Source: CBFIJI01 sp965662885 (GTDB taxonomy: Bacteria > Bacteroidota > Bacteroidia > Flavobacteriales > Flavobacteriaceae). From it: a stretch of 16,157 nucleotides of DNA. The DNA is taken from NCBI GenBank assembly GCA_965662885.1, contig CBFIJI010000043.1:1-16157 (forward strand). Direction: 5' to 3'. The notes under the pieces were generated by a model, which was not told the DNA's origin, did no database searches, and worked only from the letters and a program-made list of their open reading frames with translations. The position numbers were made by a program, and so were the translations under genes. Below are positions 1-8,900 of the stretch, piece after piece (position 1 is the stretch's first letter; every line of letters begins with the position of its first letter).

Positions 1-416
1 AATGGGGTGTAGATACACGTATAAACAAAGATGGAAAAAGCAGCAAAAAAAGTGGTCTTTACATTGATTTGATAGAGCATTAACAACCCAAAAACAGCAA
101 GCACAGTTGCAATTGATAGTGCTACAACCTCTGACATTCTTCCTGAAGGTAGCGGACGATTCTGTGTTCGTAACATAAGTCCATCCTGCTCTTTTTCAAT
201 CCATTGGTTGAAAGCATTGGAGGCTCCAACAATGGCAAAACCCCCAACAAGTAAAAACATTAAGCGATCGAATTGAATACTTTCTACGGCTAAAAGGTAA
301 CCAGCTAATGATGAAAAAACAACACTAAAGGCGAGTCTTAATTTGGTTAACTGAGCGATATCACTCATCAACTGCTGAACATTAAATGAGGTGGTTGTAT
401 CGGTATGTTGCATCAT
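1..416 (-). CDS. ctaB: Protoheme IX farnesyltransferase (heme O synthase), N-terminal part, cut by window edge
   Basis: An open frame runs from an ATG at 416 to the window edge (138 complete codons), so only the first half is present; the C-terminus lies outside. The family transfers a farnesyl group from farnesyl diphosphate to heme B, giving heme O for terminal oxidases, as a polytopic inner-membrane protein of the UbiA superfamily. The prenyl-diphosphate/Mg site is visible: N67-A-F-N70, then an acidic stretch E74, E76, D78, followed by M81-x-R-T and N86-R-P-L-P (residues 67-90). Hydrophobic segments lie near residues 28-46, 52-66, 97-116 and 120-136. A second ATG follows directly (413), so either Met may start. 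The first acidic positions are Glu rather than the usual Asp, which I believe is common in flavobacteria. A strong promoter candidate lies just upstream (434-464), implying its own transcript with a leader of about 10 nt. Identification is confident from the motif; the family's cyoE name is equivalent. Confidence 0.93.
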   Translation of the reverse strand, partial: MMQHTDTTTSFNVQQLMSDIAQLTKLRLAFSVVFSSLAGYLLAVESIQFDRLMFLLVGGFAIVGASNAFNQWIEKEQDGLMLRTQNRPLPSGRMSEVVALSIATVLAVFGLLMLYQINVKTTFFAAFSIFVYTCIYTP

Positions 417-433
417 GCTTCATCAATCATGAG

Positions 434-464
434 CAAATATAGTTTAGAAAAAACCAAACTACAA
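434..464 (-). promoter_or_regulatory. Bacteroidota-type promoter for ctaB
   Basis: On the minus strand, TATATTTG (441-434) matches the Bacteroidota -7 consensus TAnnTTTG exactly. A TTG (464-462) lies 20 nt upstream, within the spacing range described for the -33 element in Flavobacterium. Transcription would start around 425-428, about 10 nt before the ctaB start codon. This is the only site in the window where both elements are present with good spacing. Confidence 0.6.
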
Positions 465-524
465 CCTTTAGATTCATAAAGTAGATAAGATAAAAGTAGA
501 CGTAACTTATGTTTACCTTTTTAT

Positions 525-1238
525 TTACTGTAGTCGGAACGTAATTGGAATACTAAAGGGTACACGCACTGGACGTCCACGTTGTTTTCCAGGGGTCATT
601 TTAGGTAAACGACCAATAATTCGTTGGGCCTCTTTTTCTAAATTTTTGTCAGGTCCACGCATTCTAATGTTGGTAATACTTCCATCTTTAGCAATTATGA
701 AATTTACATACACACGTCCTTGAATTCCCATTTCCTGTGCAATTTCAGGGTAACGGAAGTTTTTCTTAATGTGTTTATTCATCTGCTGTTGAAAACAATT
801 TCTTCGCTCTGATTTAGCAACTTTTTCACAACCCGGAAAAATAGGAACATCTTCAATAACAGCAAAAGGCACATCTACATCGAGGTCTTCTTCCTCAATT
901 TCCACATCCTCAACCTCAATGACTTCATCTTCATCGGTTTCCGTTGATTCAATAACTGTTTCTTCGACTTCTTCTTCGTCTTCAACAATTTCAATCACTT
1001 CAGGGGCTACTGGAGGTGGTGGAGGTGGTGGAGGTGGTGTTTTTATTTGTTCGGTAATCGGAATTTCTTCTTCATCTTCGTCATCAACATTTAAAGCTTC
1101 ATAATCGTATAAACTTTTATCGTATGATTTCCATTCTATGGCTTGCCATACTACGAAAAGAATAAATGAAAGACCGATCACAAAATATAAACTGCTGTTT
1201 TTTGTTAAGTCAACTTTTGGATTTTTTTTGGGCTTCAT
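525..1238 (-). CDS. TonB-family energy transducer, copy 1
   Basis: An inner-membrane-anchored periplasmic protein of the TonB family, expected to couple the ExbB/ExbD proton-motive complex to TonB-dependent outer-membrane transporters. In order: a basic N-terminus, one membrane segment (about residues 16-35), an acidic patch, a run of nine prolines, a Glu/Asp-rich stretch of about 45 residues, the flavobacterial VPIFPGC motif, and a C-terminal TonB domain over the last 80 residues with YPEIAQEMGIQGRVYV and a terminal PITFRLQ. The frame is open up to a GTG at 1265. I choose the ATG at 1238 because it aligns exactly with the start of copy 2, and a promoter-like TAACTTTC (1274-1267) would put the transcript start close to it. 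The protein is then 237 aa, about 94% identical to copy 2 (14 substitutions and one extra Val after the Pro run). No ExbB/ExbD or receptor gene is adjacent, so its partner transporter is unknown. Confidence 0.9.
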   Translation of the reverse strand: MKPKKNPKVDLTKNSSLYFVIGLSFILFVVWQAIEWKSYDKSLYDYEALNVDDEDEEEIPITEQIKTPPPPPPPPPVAPEVIEIVEDEEEVEETVIESTETDEDEVIEVEDVEIEEEDLDVDVPFAVIEDVPIFPGCEKVAKSERRNCFQQQMNKHIKKNFRYPEIAQEMGIQGRVYVNFIIAKDGSITNIRMRGPDKNLEKEAQRIIGRLPKMTPGKQRGRPVRVPFSIPITFRLQ

Positions 1239-1301
1239 AATTTCACGGTATTTGGGGTTGGACACCGAAAGTTATGAAAAAAAATGGAATGATTTGTTTA
1301 C

Positions 1302-1338
1302 AAAAAAAAAGTCCCAAGACAAAAATGTCTCAGGACTT
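1302..1338 (-). terminator. Intrinsic terminator after tonB copy 2
   Basis: Read on the minus strand, AAGTCC (1338-1333) pairs with GGACTT (1314-1309) and AGAC (1330-1327 as complement) pairs with GTCT (1320-1317). These are separated by a 2x2 internal loop and closed by a 6-nt A/T loop (1326-1321). The stem is followed directly by an uninterrupted run of nine T (1310-1302 as A on the plus strand). It starts 21 nt after the stop codon of copy 2 and precedes copy 1, so the two tonB genes are probably transcribed separately. Confidence 0.85.
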
Positions 1339-1359
1339 AAATAATGTATAGCATTTTGA

Positions 1360-2070
1360 CTATTGAAGTCGGAACGTAATTGGAATACTAAAAGGGACAC
1401 GAACTGCGCGACCACGTTGTTTTCCTGGTGTCATTCTAGGCAAACGACCAATAATTCGTTGTGCTTCCTTTTCTAAATTTTTATCGGGTCCACGCATTCT
1501 AATATTGGTTATGTTTCCATCTTTAGCAATCATGAAATTAACATAAACACGTCCTTGAATTCCCATTTCCTGTGCAATTTCAGGGTAACGGAAGTTTTTC
1601 CTAATGTGTTTGTTCATCTGCTCTTGAAAACAAGCTCTGCGTTCAGATTTTTTGACTTTTTCACAACCTGGGAAAATTGGCACATCCTCAATAACCGCAA
1701 AAGGAACATCAACATCAAAGTCTTCTTCCTCAATTTCCACATCCTCTACCTCAATGACTTCATCTTCATCTGTTTCCGTTGATTCAATCACCGTTTCTTC
1801 AACTTCTTCTTCGTCTTCAACAATTTCGATGACTTCGGGAGCTGGCGGTGGCGGTGGTGGCGGTGGTGGTGTTTTTATTTGCTCAGTAATCGGAATTTCT
1901 TCTTCATCTTCGTCATCAACATTTAAAGCTTCATAACCATATAAGCTTTTATCATATGTTTTCCATTCTATGGCTTGCCATGTTACGAAAAGAATAAAAG
2001 AGAGTCCTATAACAAAATACAAACTGCTGTTTGTTGTTAAATCTACTTTAGGATTTTTTTTGGGTTGCAT
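1360..2070 (-). CDS. TonB-family energy transducer, copy 2
   Basis: Protein of 236 aa with the same architecture as the neighbouring copy. It has a single membrane anchor at residues 16-35, an acidic patch 51-58, nine prolines at 68-76, an unusually acidic linker at about 79-122, the VPIFPGC motif around 130-136, and a C-terminal TonB domain from about 157 to 236 (YPEIAQEMGIQGRVYV, then a conserved PFSIPITFRLQ end). Cys136 and Cys147 are both kept in copy 1 and sit in the periplasm, so a disulfide is possible. The family links proton-motive force at the inner membrane to active uptake through outer-membrane beta-barrels. The ATG at 2070 is the first in-frame Met and gives the normal short basic N-terminus. 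The gene starts 56 nt after the VanZ-like gene, in an A/T-rich spacer with no clear consensus promoter, and is closed by a strong terminator at 1338-1302. Which receptor it serves cannot be told from here. Confidence 0.92.
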   Translation of the reverse strand: MQPKKNPKVDLTTNSSLYFVIGLSFILFVTWQAIEWKTYDKSLYGYEALNVDDEDEEEIPITEQIKTPPPPPPPPPAPEVIEIVEDEEEVEETVIESTETDEDEVIEVEDVEIEEEDFDVDVPFAVIEDVPIFPGCEKVKKSERRACFQEQMNKHIRKNFRYPEIAQEMGIQGRVYVNFMIAKDGNITNIRMRGPDKNLEKEAQRIIGRLPRMTPGKQRGRAVRVPFSIPITFRLQ

Positions 2071-2126
2071 GTGTAAAAATATTAGTGTTGCTAAACTATA
2101 AAAAAAATATATAACAAACCATAAAA

Positions 2127-2534
2127 TTATTCTTTAGGAATCAGAATAAATTTCTTCATGATTAAATAGGCACATAAAGCTCCCAAAGCATTCGCCATCA
2201 GATCTAAAAACTCAAAAGACCTTTTAAACATGGGTATTAGCTGTAAAAACTCAAGGGATGTTCCTAAAATTAATGAAAATATCAAAGCCTTTAGGCAGGT
2301 TGACTTTACTTTAAAATAATTATTTAATACCCAACAATAACTGAACATGACAATAAAATAGCTTATAAAGTGATGTAACTTGTCTTGTCCTTCAAACGCG
2401 ACATCATTTCCAGGGGTTGGAGATTTTAAACTAAAATAAGAAACAGAAATTGTTATAAGTATGGCTAAAACTAGAGGTAAATACTTACGCTCCAATAAGT
2501 GTTGAATAGGCTTTTGCATCCAGAAGTTTTTCAA
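2127..2534 (-). CDS. VanZ-like family membrane protein
   Basis: Small integral membrane protein of at most 135 aa with about four hydrophobic segments (residues 18-36, 54-71, 83-101 and 109-130). The motifs fit the VanZ-like family: DKLHHFISYF after the first helix, and EFLQLIP followed by EFLDLMANALGAL before the last helix. VanZ itself gives low-level teicoplanin resistance, but most members are uncharacterised membrane proteins and resistance should not be inferred here. The reading frame overlaps the 3' end of gcvH by 50 nt if the ATG at 2534 is used. A second Met (codon 6) or a TTG close to the gcvH stop would shorten the overlap, so the start is uncertain. The overlap implies co-transcription and probably translational coupling with gcvH. 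Family assignment is good; function is unknown. Confidence 0.82.
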   Translation of the reverse strand: MKNFWMQKPIQHLLERKYLPLVLAILITISVSYFSLKSPTPGNDVAFEGQDKLHHFISYFIVMFSYCWVLNNYFKVKSTCLKALIFSLILGTSLEFLQLIPMFKRSFEFLDLMANALGALCAYLIMKKFILIPKE

Positions 2535-2862
2535 TTGATTTAGGGTTATCTATTTTCACTTTGATCATCCATCCTTCACCATATGGATCTTCATTAACCA
2601 ATTCTGGACTCGCTTCAAGCGAAGTATTAAATTCAATAATCTCACCAGTAATTGGCATAAAGAGATCAGAAACAGTTTTTACAGCTTCTACGGTTCCAAA
2701 AACCTGCTCCTCTTCGATTGAATCTCCAAGTGTTTCTATTTCCACATAAACAATATCTCCCAACTCGCCTTGTGCAAAGTCAGTGATGCCAATGGTTGCA
2801 ATATCACCCTCTAAATGAATCCACTCGTGTTCTTTGGTATATTTTAAATCTGATGGTACCAT
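2485..2862 (-). CDS. gcvH: Glycine cleavage system H protein
   Basis: The 125-aa lipoyl carrier of the glycine cleavage complex. It shuttles the aminomethyl intermediate from the P protein to the T protein, and is then reoxidised by the L protein, in the cytoplasm. The N-terminal YTKEHEW motif (8-14), GITDFAQGELGDIVYV (25-40) and the lipoylation loop GTVEAVKTVSDLFMP (56-70) are all present, with Lys62 as the modified residue. The C-terminal part has ELVNEDPYGEGWM, typical of the family, and the length is normal. The ATG at 2862 is the standard start. gcvP and gcvT are not in the window, so the system is dispersed here. The gene follows sprA by 53 nt and overlaps the VanZ-like gene downstream. 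A TACATTTG element lies 20-28 nt upstream, so it may have its own promoter in addition to read-through from sprA. Confidence 0.97.
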   Translation of the reverse strand: MVPSDLKYTKEHEWIHLEGDIATIGITDFAQGELGDIVYVEIETLGDSIEEEQVFGTVEAVKTVSDLFMPITGEIIEFNTSLEASPELVNEDPYGEGWMIKVKIDNPKSIEKLLDAKAYSTLIGA

Positions 2863-2882
2863 TATACTTTTATTTTAAAACA

Positions 2883-2890
2883 CAAATGTA
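2883..2890 (-). promoter_or_regulatory. Candidate -7 element upstream of gcvH
   Basis: TACATTTG on the minus strand (2890-2883) matches the Bacteroidota -7 consensus TAnnTTTG, 20 nt before the gcvH ATG in the short sprA-gcvH spacer. No TTG at the usual -33 spacing is visible (the nearest upstream TTTG is only 9 nt away), so this rests on one element only. Confidence 0.35.
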
Positions 2891-2915
2891 ACAGATTTTC
2901 AAACGAAAAAACAGT

Positions 2916-5900
2916 CTAGTTTCCAAAATTATACCTTATTGTAAATCCAGAGCGAATGCTTGTTTGTGGAAAGGCTGTTGAGACTGCAAATTCTGAAAAA
3001 TTATGATCATAAAAGAAAGAACTCGTAAGGTTTTTTGAGAGTGCATAATCTGCAGTAAATTTGATGGACATTAATTCCTGGCCTGCTGTAACTTGGTTGT
3101 TGTCATATTCCAAATTCCGTAATACGGTGATGTTATTTCGATAGGAAACATCCGCTTTTAGGTTTAAATCTCCTTTTAGAGTAACACTCTTTCTACCAAA
3201 ATTTGTTTTAAAACGAAGGTCTTTTAGGCGATAGCCTAACCCCAAAATAAATTCATCACCATTGGATTGCGTAAGTAAATTATTATCTAAACTGAGCGAT
3301 AATTGTCTCTCCGTTCGCATTTCGGCCAATATTTTAATGCTGTTTTTAAATTCAACATCCAAACGAATCAAAGGGTTAAATTGTTCAATTAAATTAAAGT
3401 TAGAAAATAAGCGGTAGGGAATAATATCACCAAGATTATCTACTTGATAGGGGTTATTAATATCAAAGTCAAAGTTGGATTGAAAGTTGTTAATCGTAAA
3501 GCTGGAACGATAACCATGTGTTATTGAAAACCGATTAAAAATCTTTTTTATGGGTTTAAGTCCCATTAGTCCCGTAAACTTTAAGTTCCAATTGGGAAGT
3601 GGTGTGGTTCTAACTGGATTTAAATTCATGGTCCTAGGGTTTACCCCAGTAAAAGCGGCTAAAAAAGCATTAACCAAAACTTGTTGTTGGTTTTTTCCAA
3701 ATCCTTTAGGAAATCCATCTTGATCCACATCTGACGGATCAATACCATTGGTTTCGGCCAGTCGCTCAGCTATGGGATACCGGTACGCTATAAATTTTTC
3801 AAAATTAGGATTTTCTCCACCAACCCCTGTTTTAAATGCTGTCTTGATCATCATTGTTGAGATCGAATAATTCCCATAAACATTGGTATTTAATGGGGTA
3901 TATAAATTCCCTTGTACAGAAAAGTTTTCATTTTTATTCCGAGAGAATGTTCGGTCTAAATTGAGGTCAATTATTAGACTTTTAGAGGGAGCTAGCTGTG
4001 CCACTACCTTAAGATTATTGTTGTGAACTTGTGTTAAGGGCTGATTAAAATTAGGAAAATTGGTTAACCATCCTTGTCGCGCTGCTTCATAGCGAATATC
4101 GGCTTGACTTCCAAATGTAAATCCAAGGCTGGGTTGCATTCCCCCTGCAAAACCAACGGAAGGAAGATAGCCTGGCAGCACCGTTCCATTGTTTTCGGAA
4201 TAACTGACTTGAATGCGTTTCATGGAAGAAAGAATATTGACCATAGTGGTCAAACTCTTTTTCAGAAATTTACTTTTGGATTTAGTTGTGGAATCTTTTT
4301 TACTTTCCGAAGTAGTCCTTCGTGGAAAACCTCTTCTCTTGGATTTTAAACCAAAAATAGAATAGAGTTTATCAAAAGAGACTGATGCATTCAACGTTTG
4401 CGTATTGGCATTTTGGATTGTATTAACAATCCCAAGAGGAATACCCTCTTCACTTTGAACATTGGCCATGGCTAGAGAACCGCGCTGCCAATTAAAATCT
4501 CCTGTGTAATTATAGGTTGCATCGATAAAACTCAAAATTGGAATAAATCGAAAAGGCAGCTTATAGTTTAAGGAAAGAGACTGAAAATGTCGGTTTGTTT
4601 CTCCAGTGTTCCAAATATCTTCCCAAACTCCTCTTCCTTGCACCTGACTATTGACCCCCAAATCTTCCTCTGAAAAGTGCTCTTTTCTGATAATATTATT
4701 GGTGGAGGATGTAAAGTTTAAACGAAGGGAACGTGTTAGGTTATGATTGATAGAATACGTCCAATCAAACAAAAAGTTTTGCTGTTCTAGTTCCGGTAGC
4801 GCAAGTTGTTGGGATGCTTCTACCCCTTCTAAATAAACCTCTCGAAAGCGTTGACTATTAAAGACCCTATTGATTTTGGAACTTATTTGGATTGAATTAG
4901 GCATTAAATTAAAGTTGAGTTCCTTAAGCCATTGAAGGTATTTAGCTTTGCTTATTGTTTTGGATTTTTTAAAAGGGTTCACCTCTACTGGTTTAAAAGA
5001 ATGACTATAATTTCCTCCAAGGAGTAAATTTGTTTCTTGGCGTCGTTCAATTTCATAATCTTGATGATACAATTCGTTAAACGCATAGGAAAAATCAAAG
5101 TTTTCTGGGCTATAAAACCGAGATTCATTTCCTGAAAGTTTATTTTTTCGAACCCCAATTAGACTGATACTTTTTCTTTTAGTATAATCAATTGCCTGTG
5201 ATCGGATGGAATCTCGTTGTGATTTTCGGCTTGCTGTAGTTAAGCGGTCTTTTAGTCGAAGGTCTTGGTAAAAAGGATCATATTCTGGGGTTATGGTTGT
5301 TTCCCCCACCGAAAAGTTCAATGGAATTTGAAGTCCCCAATTTTTTGGTGCCAATTGTCCAACGTTAATATTGGAGACCACATCATATTGGATCATTTCT
5401 TCACGACTTCGCTGATTTGGATTGTCATCAATAGCGCCAAACCCAATGGTTGAATAACGTCCTGACGCTGAGAATGTAGCAAAATCTGCAATATTTGCAT
5501 CCATTGCAGCAATTGCAGACCATCCTCCCTGATTGTCAATACCTGCAATTCGAAGTTCATTAAACCAAACTTCCCCACATAATGCGTCACCCATTTGAAC
5601 AGAGGGGTTTTTTAAACCAATCATCAAGGTTTTAATTGCCCCTAAAGAGGGGTTTCCTTTGATTGATAGTTTGTATTTTTTTGCTCCGGGCAGACTACTG
5701 ATCGGGGTAAATTCATCAATAGGATTGAGTTCCTCATCAAAATAGTTGACCCTGCCAAGCGCAATCTGATTCAAAGCCAAGGCTTTTATTTTAGAAAAAA
5801 GCTCCAAGGGAATATCTATCTCATTTGAATCGGGCTGCCAAACTTCATCAGCTGACAAACGATTGGCGGTGTTCTCAATATACTCCGTGGGCTTTAATGG

Positions 5901-8900
5901 AATTTCTACTTGATAGTAATTGTCTTGATAATCAGTTCCTAAACGGATAAAAGCAACCATACGACGGTCAAATTCTTCACTTGCACCTTCTCCAGGAAGC
6001 GGAAGATTTCCGGGGGTGGACTCCGCATGTAAAAACATTTTGATTCTACTATACTGACGCATGTCCAGATCTACACCTTTGTAAATTCCTCTTGAATCCA
6101 TCGGTTGTAATTCACAAATTCGAAAAGAAAGGGATTGTTCATTTTGACGGACAATCGTATTGTTATTGTTTAACTGTTCTCTTTCAATACCAGGAGGGAG
6201 CACATAATTAATAGGAATTCTACTTTCATTTTCTAAAACATTTACTGTGCTAATATCGACAGTCGTATTGGAATTGGGAAGAATGTCTTCATTGAGTTCT
6301 TTGTTGTAACGTCTCCAATCCCCACGAACCAAGTCCAGAGTTCCAAATCGGAAAACAACAGGGACATCGAAACCATTCAAGAGTAACCGCATAAAACGAA
6401 CAGAACGCAAGTCTTCAATTGCATTTACAGCATTGAAGTAAGGTTCGAAGGTGGTTCCTTGATAGTAGTTTTTTTGAATTGGAATTTTAAATTGAATCCA
6501 TCGAGTAGTAATTTCGTCGCCATTGGGAGTTTGTACTTTTACATTTTCACGAACATCCGTTACAAAGGGATGATTGCCAATGGTCATATTTTTTGCAATG
6601 GGTACTCGGTATTCAAAATAACTATTAATGGTATTCATACTTTGATCACGGTTGATATCTTCCGTATCAGGTTCTGTAGTATTTCCTCGATCTGTATCTG
6701 AAAAAGCAATTGGAGCATTTCCATCAGTTCCATTATAATTTTTGTAGCGATCTAAAACCCCTCCTTCTGCGGCAACAAAATATTGATAATTGTCTCCCGC
6801 TGGGTCATTTTCCGGTCCATTTATATAAAGTAATCTTTCCTCCTCATCGGATAAACCGTCCAATCCAACATCTTGAAGAATGCGATCTTCAGCAATTGTA
6901 TTGAAGGCATACAGTAAGGATTGAGAAGCAGGAACTTTTCCCCATGGTGTGGAATAGGTCGGGTTTGAAAGGGTGGCCCCTGGAAGTCCGTTTTCAAATT
7001 GTTTACGACCATCTTGAAGGATATCTTCCGAAATATTTCCCAAATGAAATTCCAAGGATCCTAGGTCTTGATTAGCGGTCTCCAAGTCCGAAAAAGTATC
7101 CAACAACCAAAATTCAATGAATTCAACATTTGATTGCTCAAAATTGGTTGACGTGATTGGACGCATAATCCCCGCCCAATTATTTTTTTTGTTGGATAAA
7201 AATTGAGTTTGGAGGGCATTATTGTAGGCTCCTTTTTCTTCTGGATAATAGGCTAAATCGAGGGTAGTTTGAATGGTTGTTGTTCCTAGAACCAAATCTT
7301 GTTCAGGAAATATTTCATTGATAAAAACACGTCTTGTCGTGTTTAAAGAAATGTCATCATTATTGATTCCACTAGGGCGTTGATTGGTATAGAAAATAGG
7401 GTCGATGGAGTACCATGCTAATTTAGTACGCCCATAACCAATATCAAGAGATTGTCCATTTAAATCAATTCCTTCTTTCACTGGAACACTCGAGAGTTTC
7501 CATGCTGAAAAGCCTTTGACATCAATATTAGTTTGTGCTCCTTCAAAATCATCGATATATACATTGGACTCCCCATTCAACTGCGTATTTCTTGGATTCC
7601 CAGCAATCAATGATGCCACCTCCCCCCGAAAAGAAAGGTTAGAAGGGACATCTGTTTCTACTGTTGGCAACTTATTGACCAATCGGGTAAGAAAAGGTAT
7701 TTCCGTTGAAAAATTGGTGTTAAAGCCAATCATAGTATTGTTGACCGGTTCTGTTCCGTAATTCGCTTTTTGTGTTAAGGAATTCTCACTAAGATTTAAT
7801 AATGTTCCTCCAAAAACTAAATTTTCATTAAATTGATGAAGAACATTGATTCCTGAAAAACGTTTGTTTTGTTGGTTAAAAAAGGAATTGTTTTCTACAG
7901 AAATATCTATTGGAATATTGGAGGCCTTTAAAGCTTCATCTAAAATTTTTACACGTCCAATATCATAATTAACGGTATAGTCAAGTCCTTCTTGAAGAAC
8001 ACGACCACCAGCAGAAACTCGAACAGATCCTCTAGGAACATTAAAAGCACCTATTGGAATACCATCCCCTCCCTCCGATGTATAGCGACCCTTCAACTGG
8101 AATTTGTTTTTTTCTGTGGCTTCTAATGTACCTGCTTTTGTAAGAGCATACATTTCGTTGAAAACATATTTTTTCTGATTTTTGTTATAGGTAGAAACGA
8201 TATCATAGTCTTCATTAGCAGAGGACGGGTCTTTTAAAAGTTCAAAAAGAAATTCTCCAAATGGTTCCACTTTAGGGAAAATAATACGCCCATATTGAGG
8301 GTCAATGGTAATTCCTTCGATATAATCAAAAAAGCCATCTCCACGAGGTTCTGGATCTTGATAAATATTTAAACGATCTAAGCCGAAGGTGTTTAAAAGA
8401 ATTTGCTTTTCGAGGTTTTCGGGCCAAATATTTTGATCGACCGGCGAAATATAGTTGATTGGTGATGGATCAGAATAAAGAATATTCATTCTAAAATCTT
8501 CTTGTGCTAACTGGTAGGCTCCGGTATTATAGATGTTTTTCATCATCAAATCCCAAATTGGCTGACGGATATCAGTCAAACTACTTTTCAGCATTTTTAC
8601 AATCAAACTGTTATTCTGTAAAACACCTGTTTGTTGGTCTTCATCGAAAGATACAGTTGTACCAGGAACATCTCCGTTAGCAAATTCACCAACTTGATAA
8701 ACATTCCCTAGATACGTAAATTGGAATGCAACCCCTAGGATTTCATCATTACTCAATCGTTGATTTAATGAAATATATCCAAGTTGGGGATGCAGGCGAT
8801 ATTCATCCTGATTTAACTTACGTGCACTTTCAAGAACGGCGTAGTCGCGTCCTTCCGTGACTTTATTACTGAGGGTTCCAAAGCCACTTTTAACACTTGC

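Larger units (their letters stand above)
525..2070. repeat. Tandem direct duplication of a tonB gene
   Basis: The units 525-1238 and 1360-2070 are direct repeats about 835 bp apart. The longest identical block I found by eye is 54 bp (712-765 and 1547-1600). Elsewhere the DNA differs at many third-codon positions while the proteins remain about 94% identical. This suggests an established duplication under purifying selection rather than a very recent copy or an assembly error. The spacer (1239-1359) carries the terminator of the upstream copy. Confidence 0.9.

Noticed and set aside
1018..1041. Short tandem GGT/GGA triplets resembling a microsatellite
   Set aside because: They encode the nine prolines of TonB copy 1 (same in copy 2 near 1845-1870). 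The Pro number is equal in the two copies, so there is no evidence of a phase-variable tract.
919..1936. Plus-strand serine/threonine/glycine-rich open frames opposite both tonB genes
   Set aside because: They are mirror images of the acidic linker (Glu/Asp codons read as Ser codons) and the proline run (read as Gly). Both copies exist only because the tonB gene is duplicated; there is no recognisable domain.
2127..2534. Antibiotic resistance function for the VanZ-like protein
   Set aside because: Only family resemblance is visible; no other van genes are present, and most VanZ-like proteins have no shown role in glycopeptide resistance.
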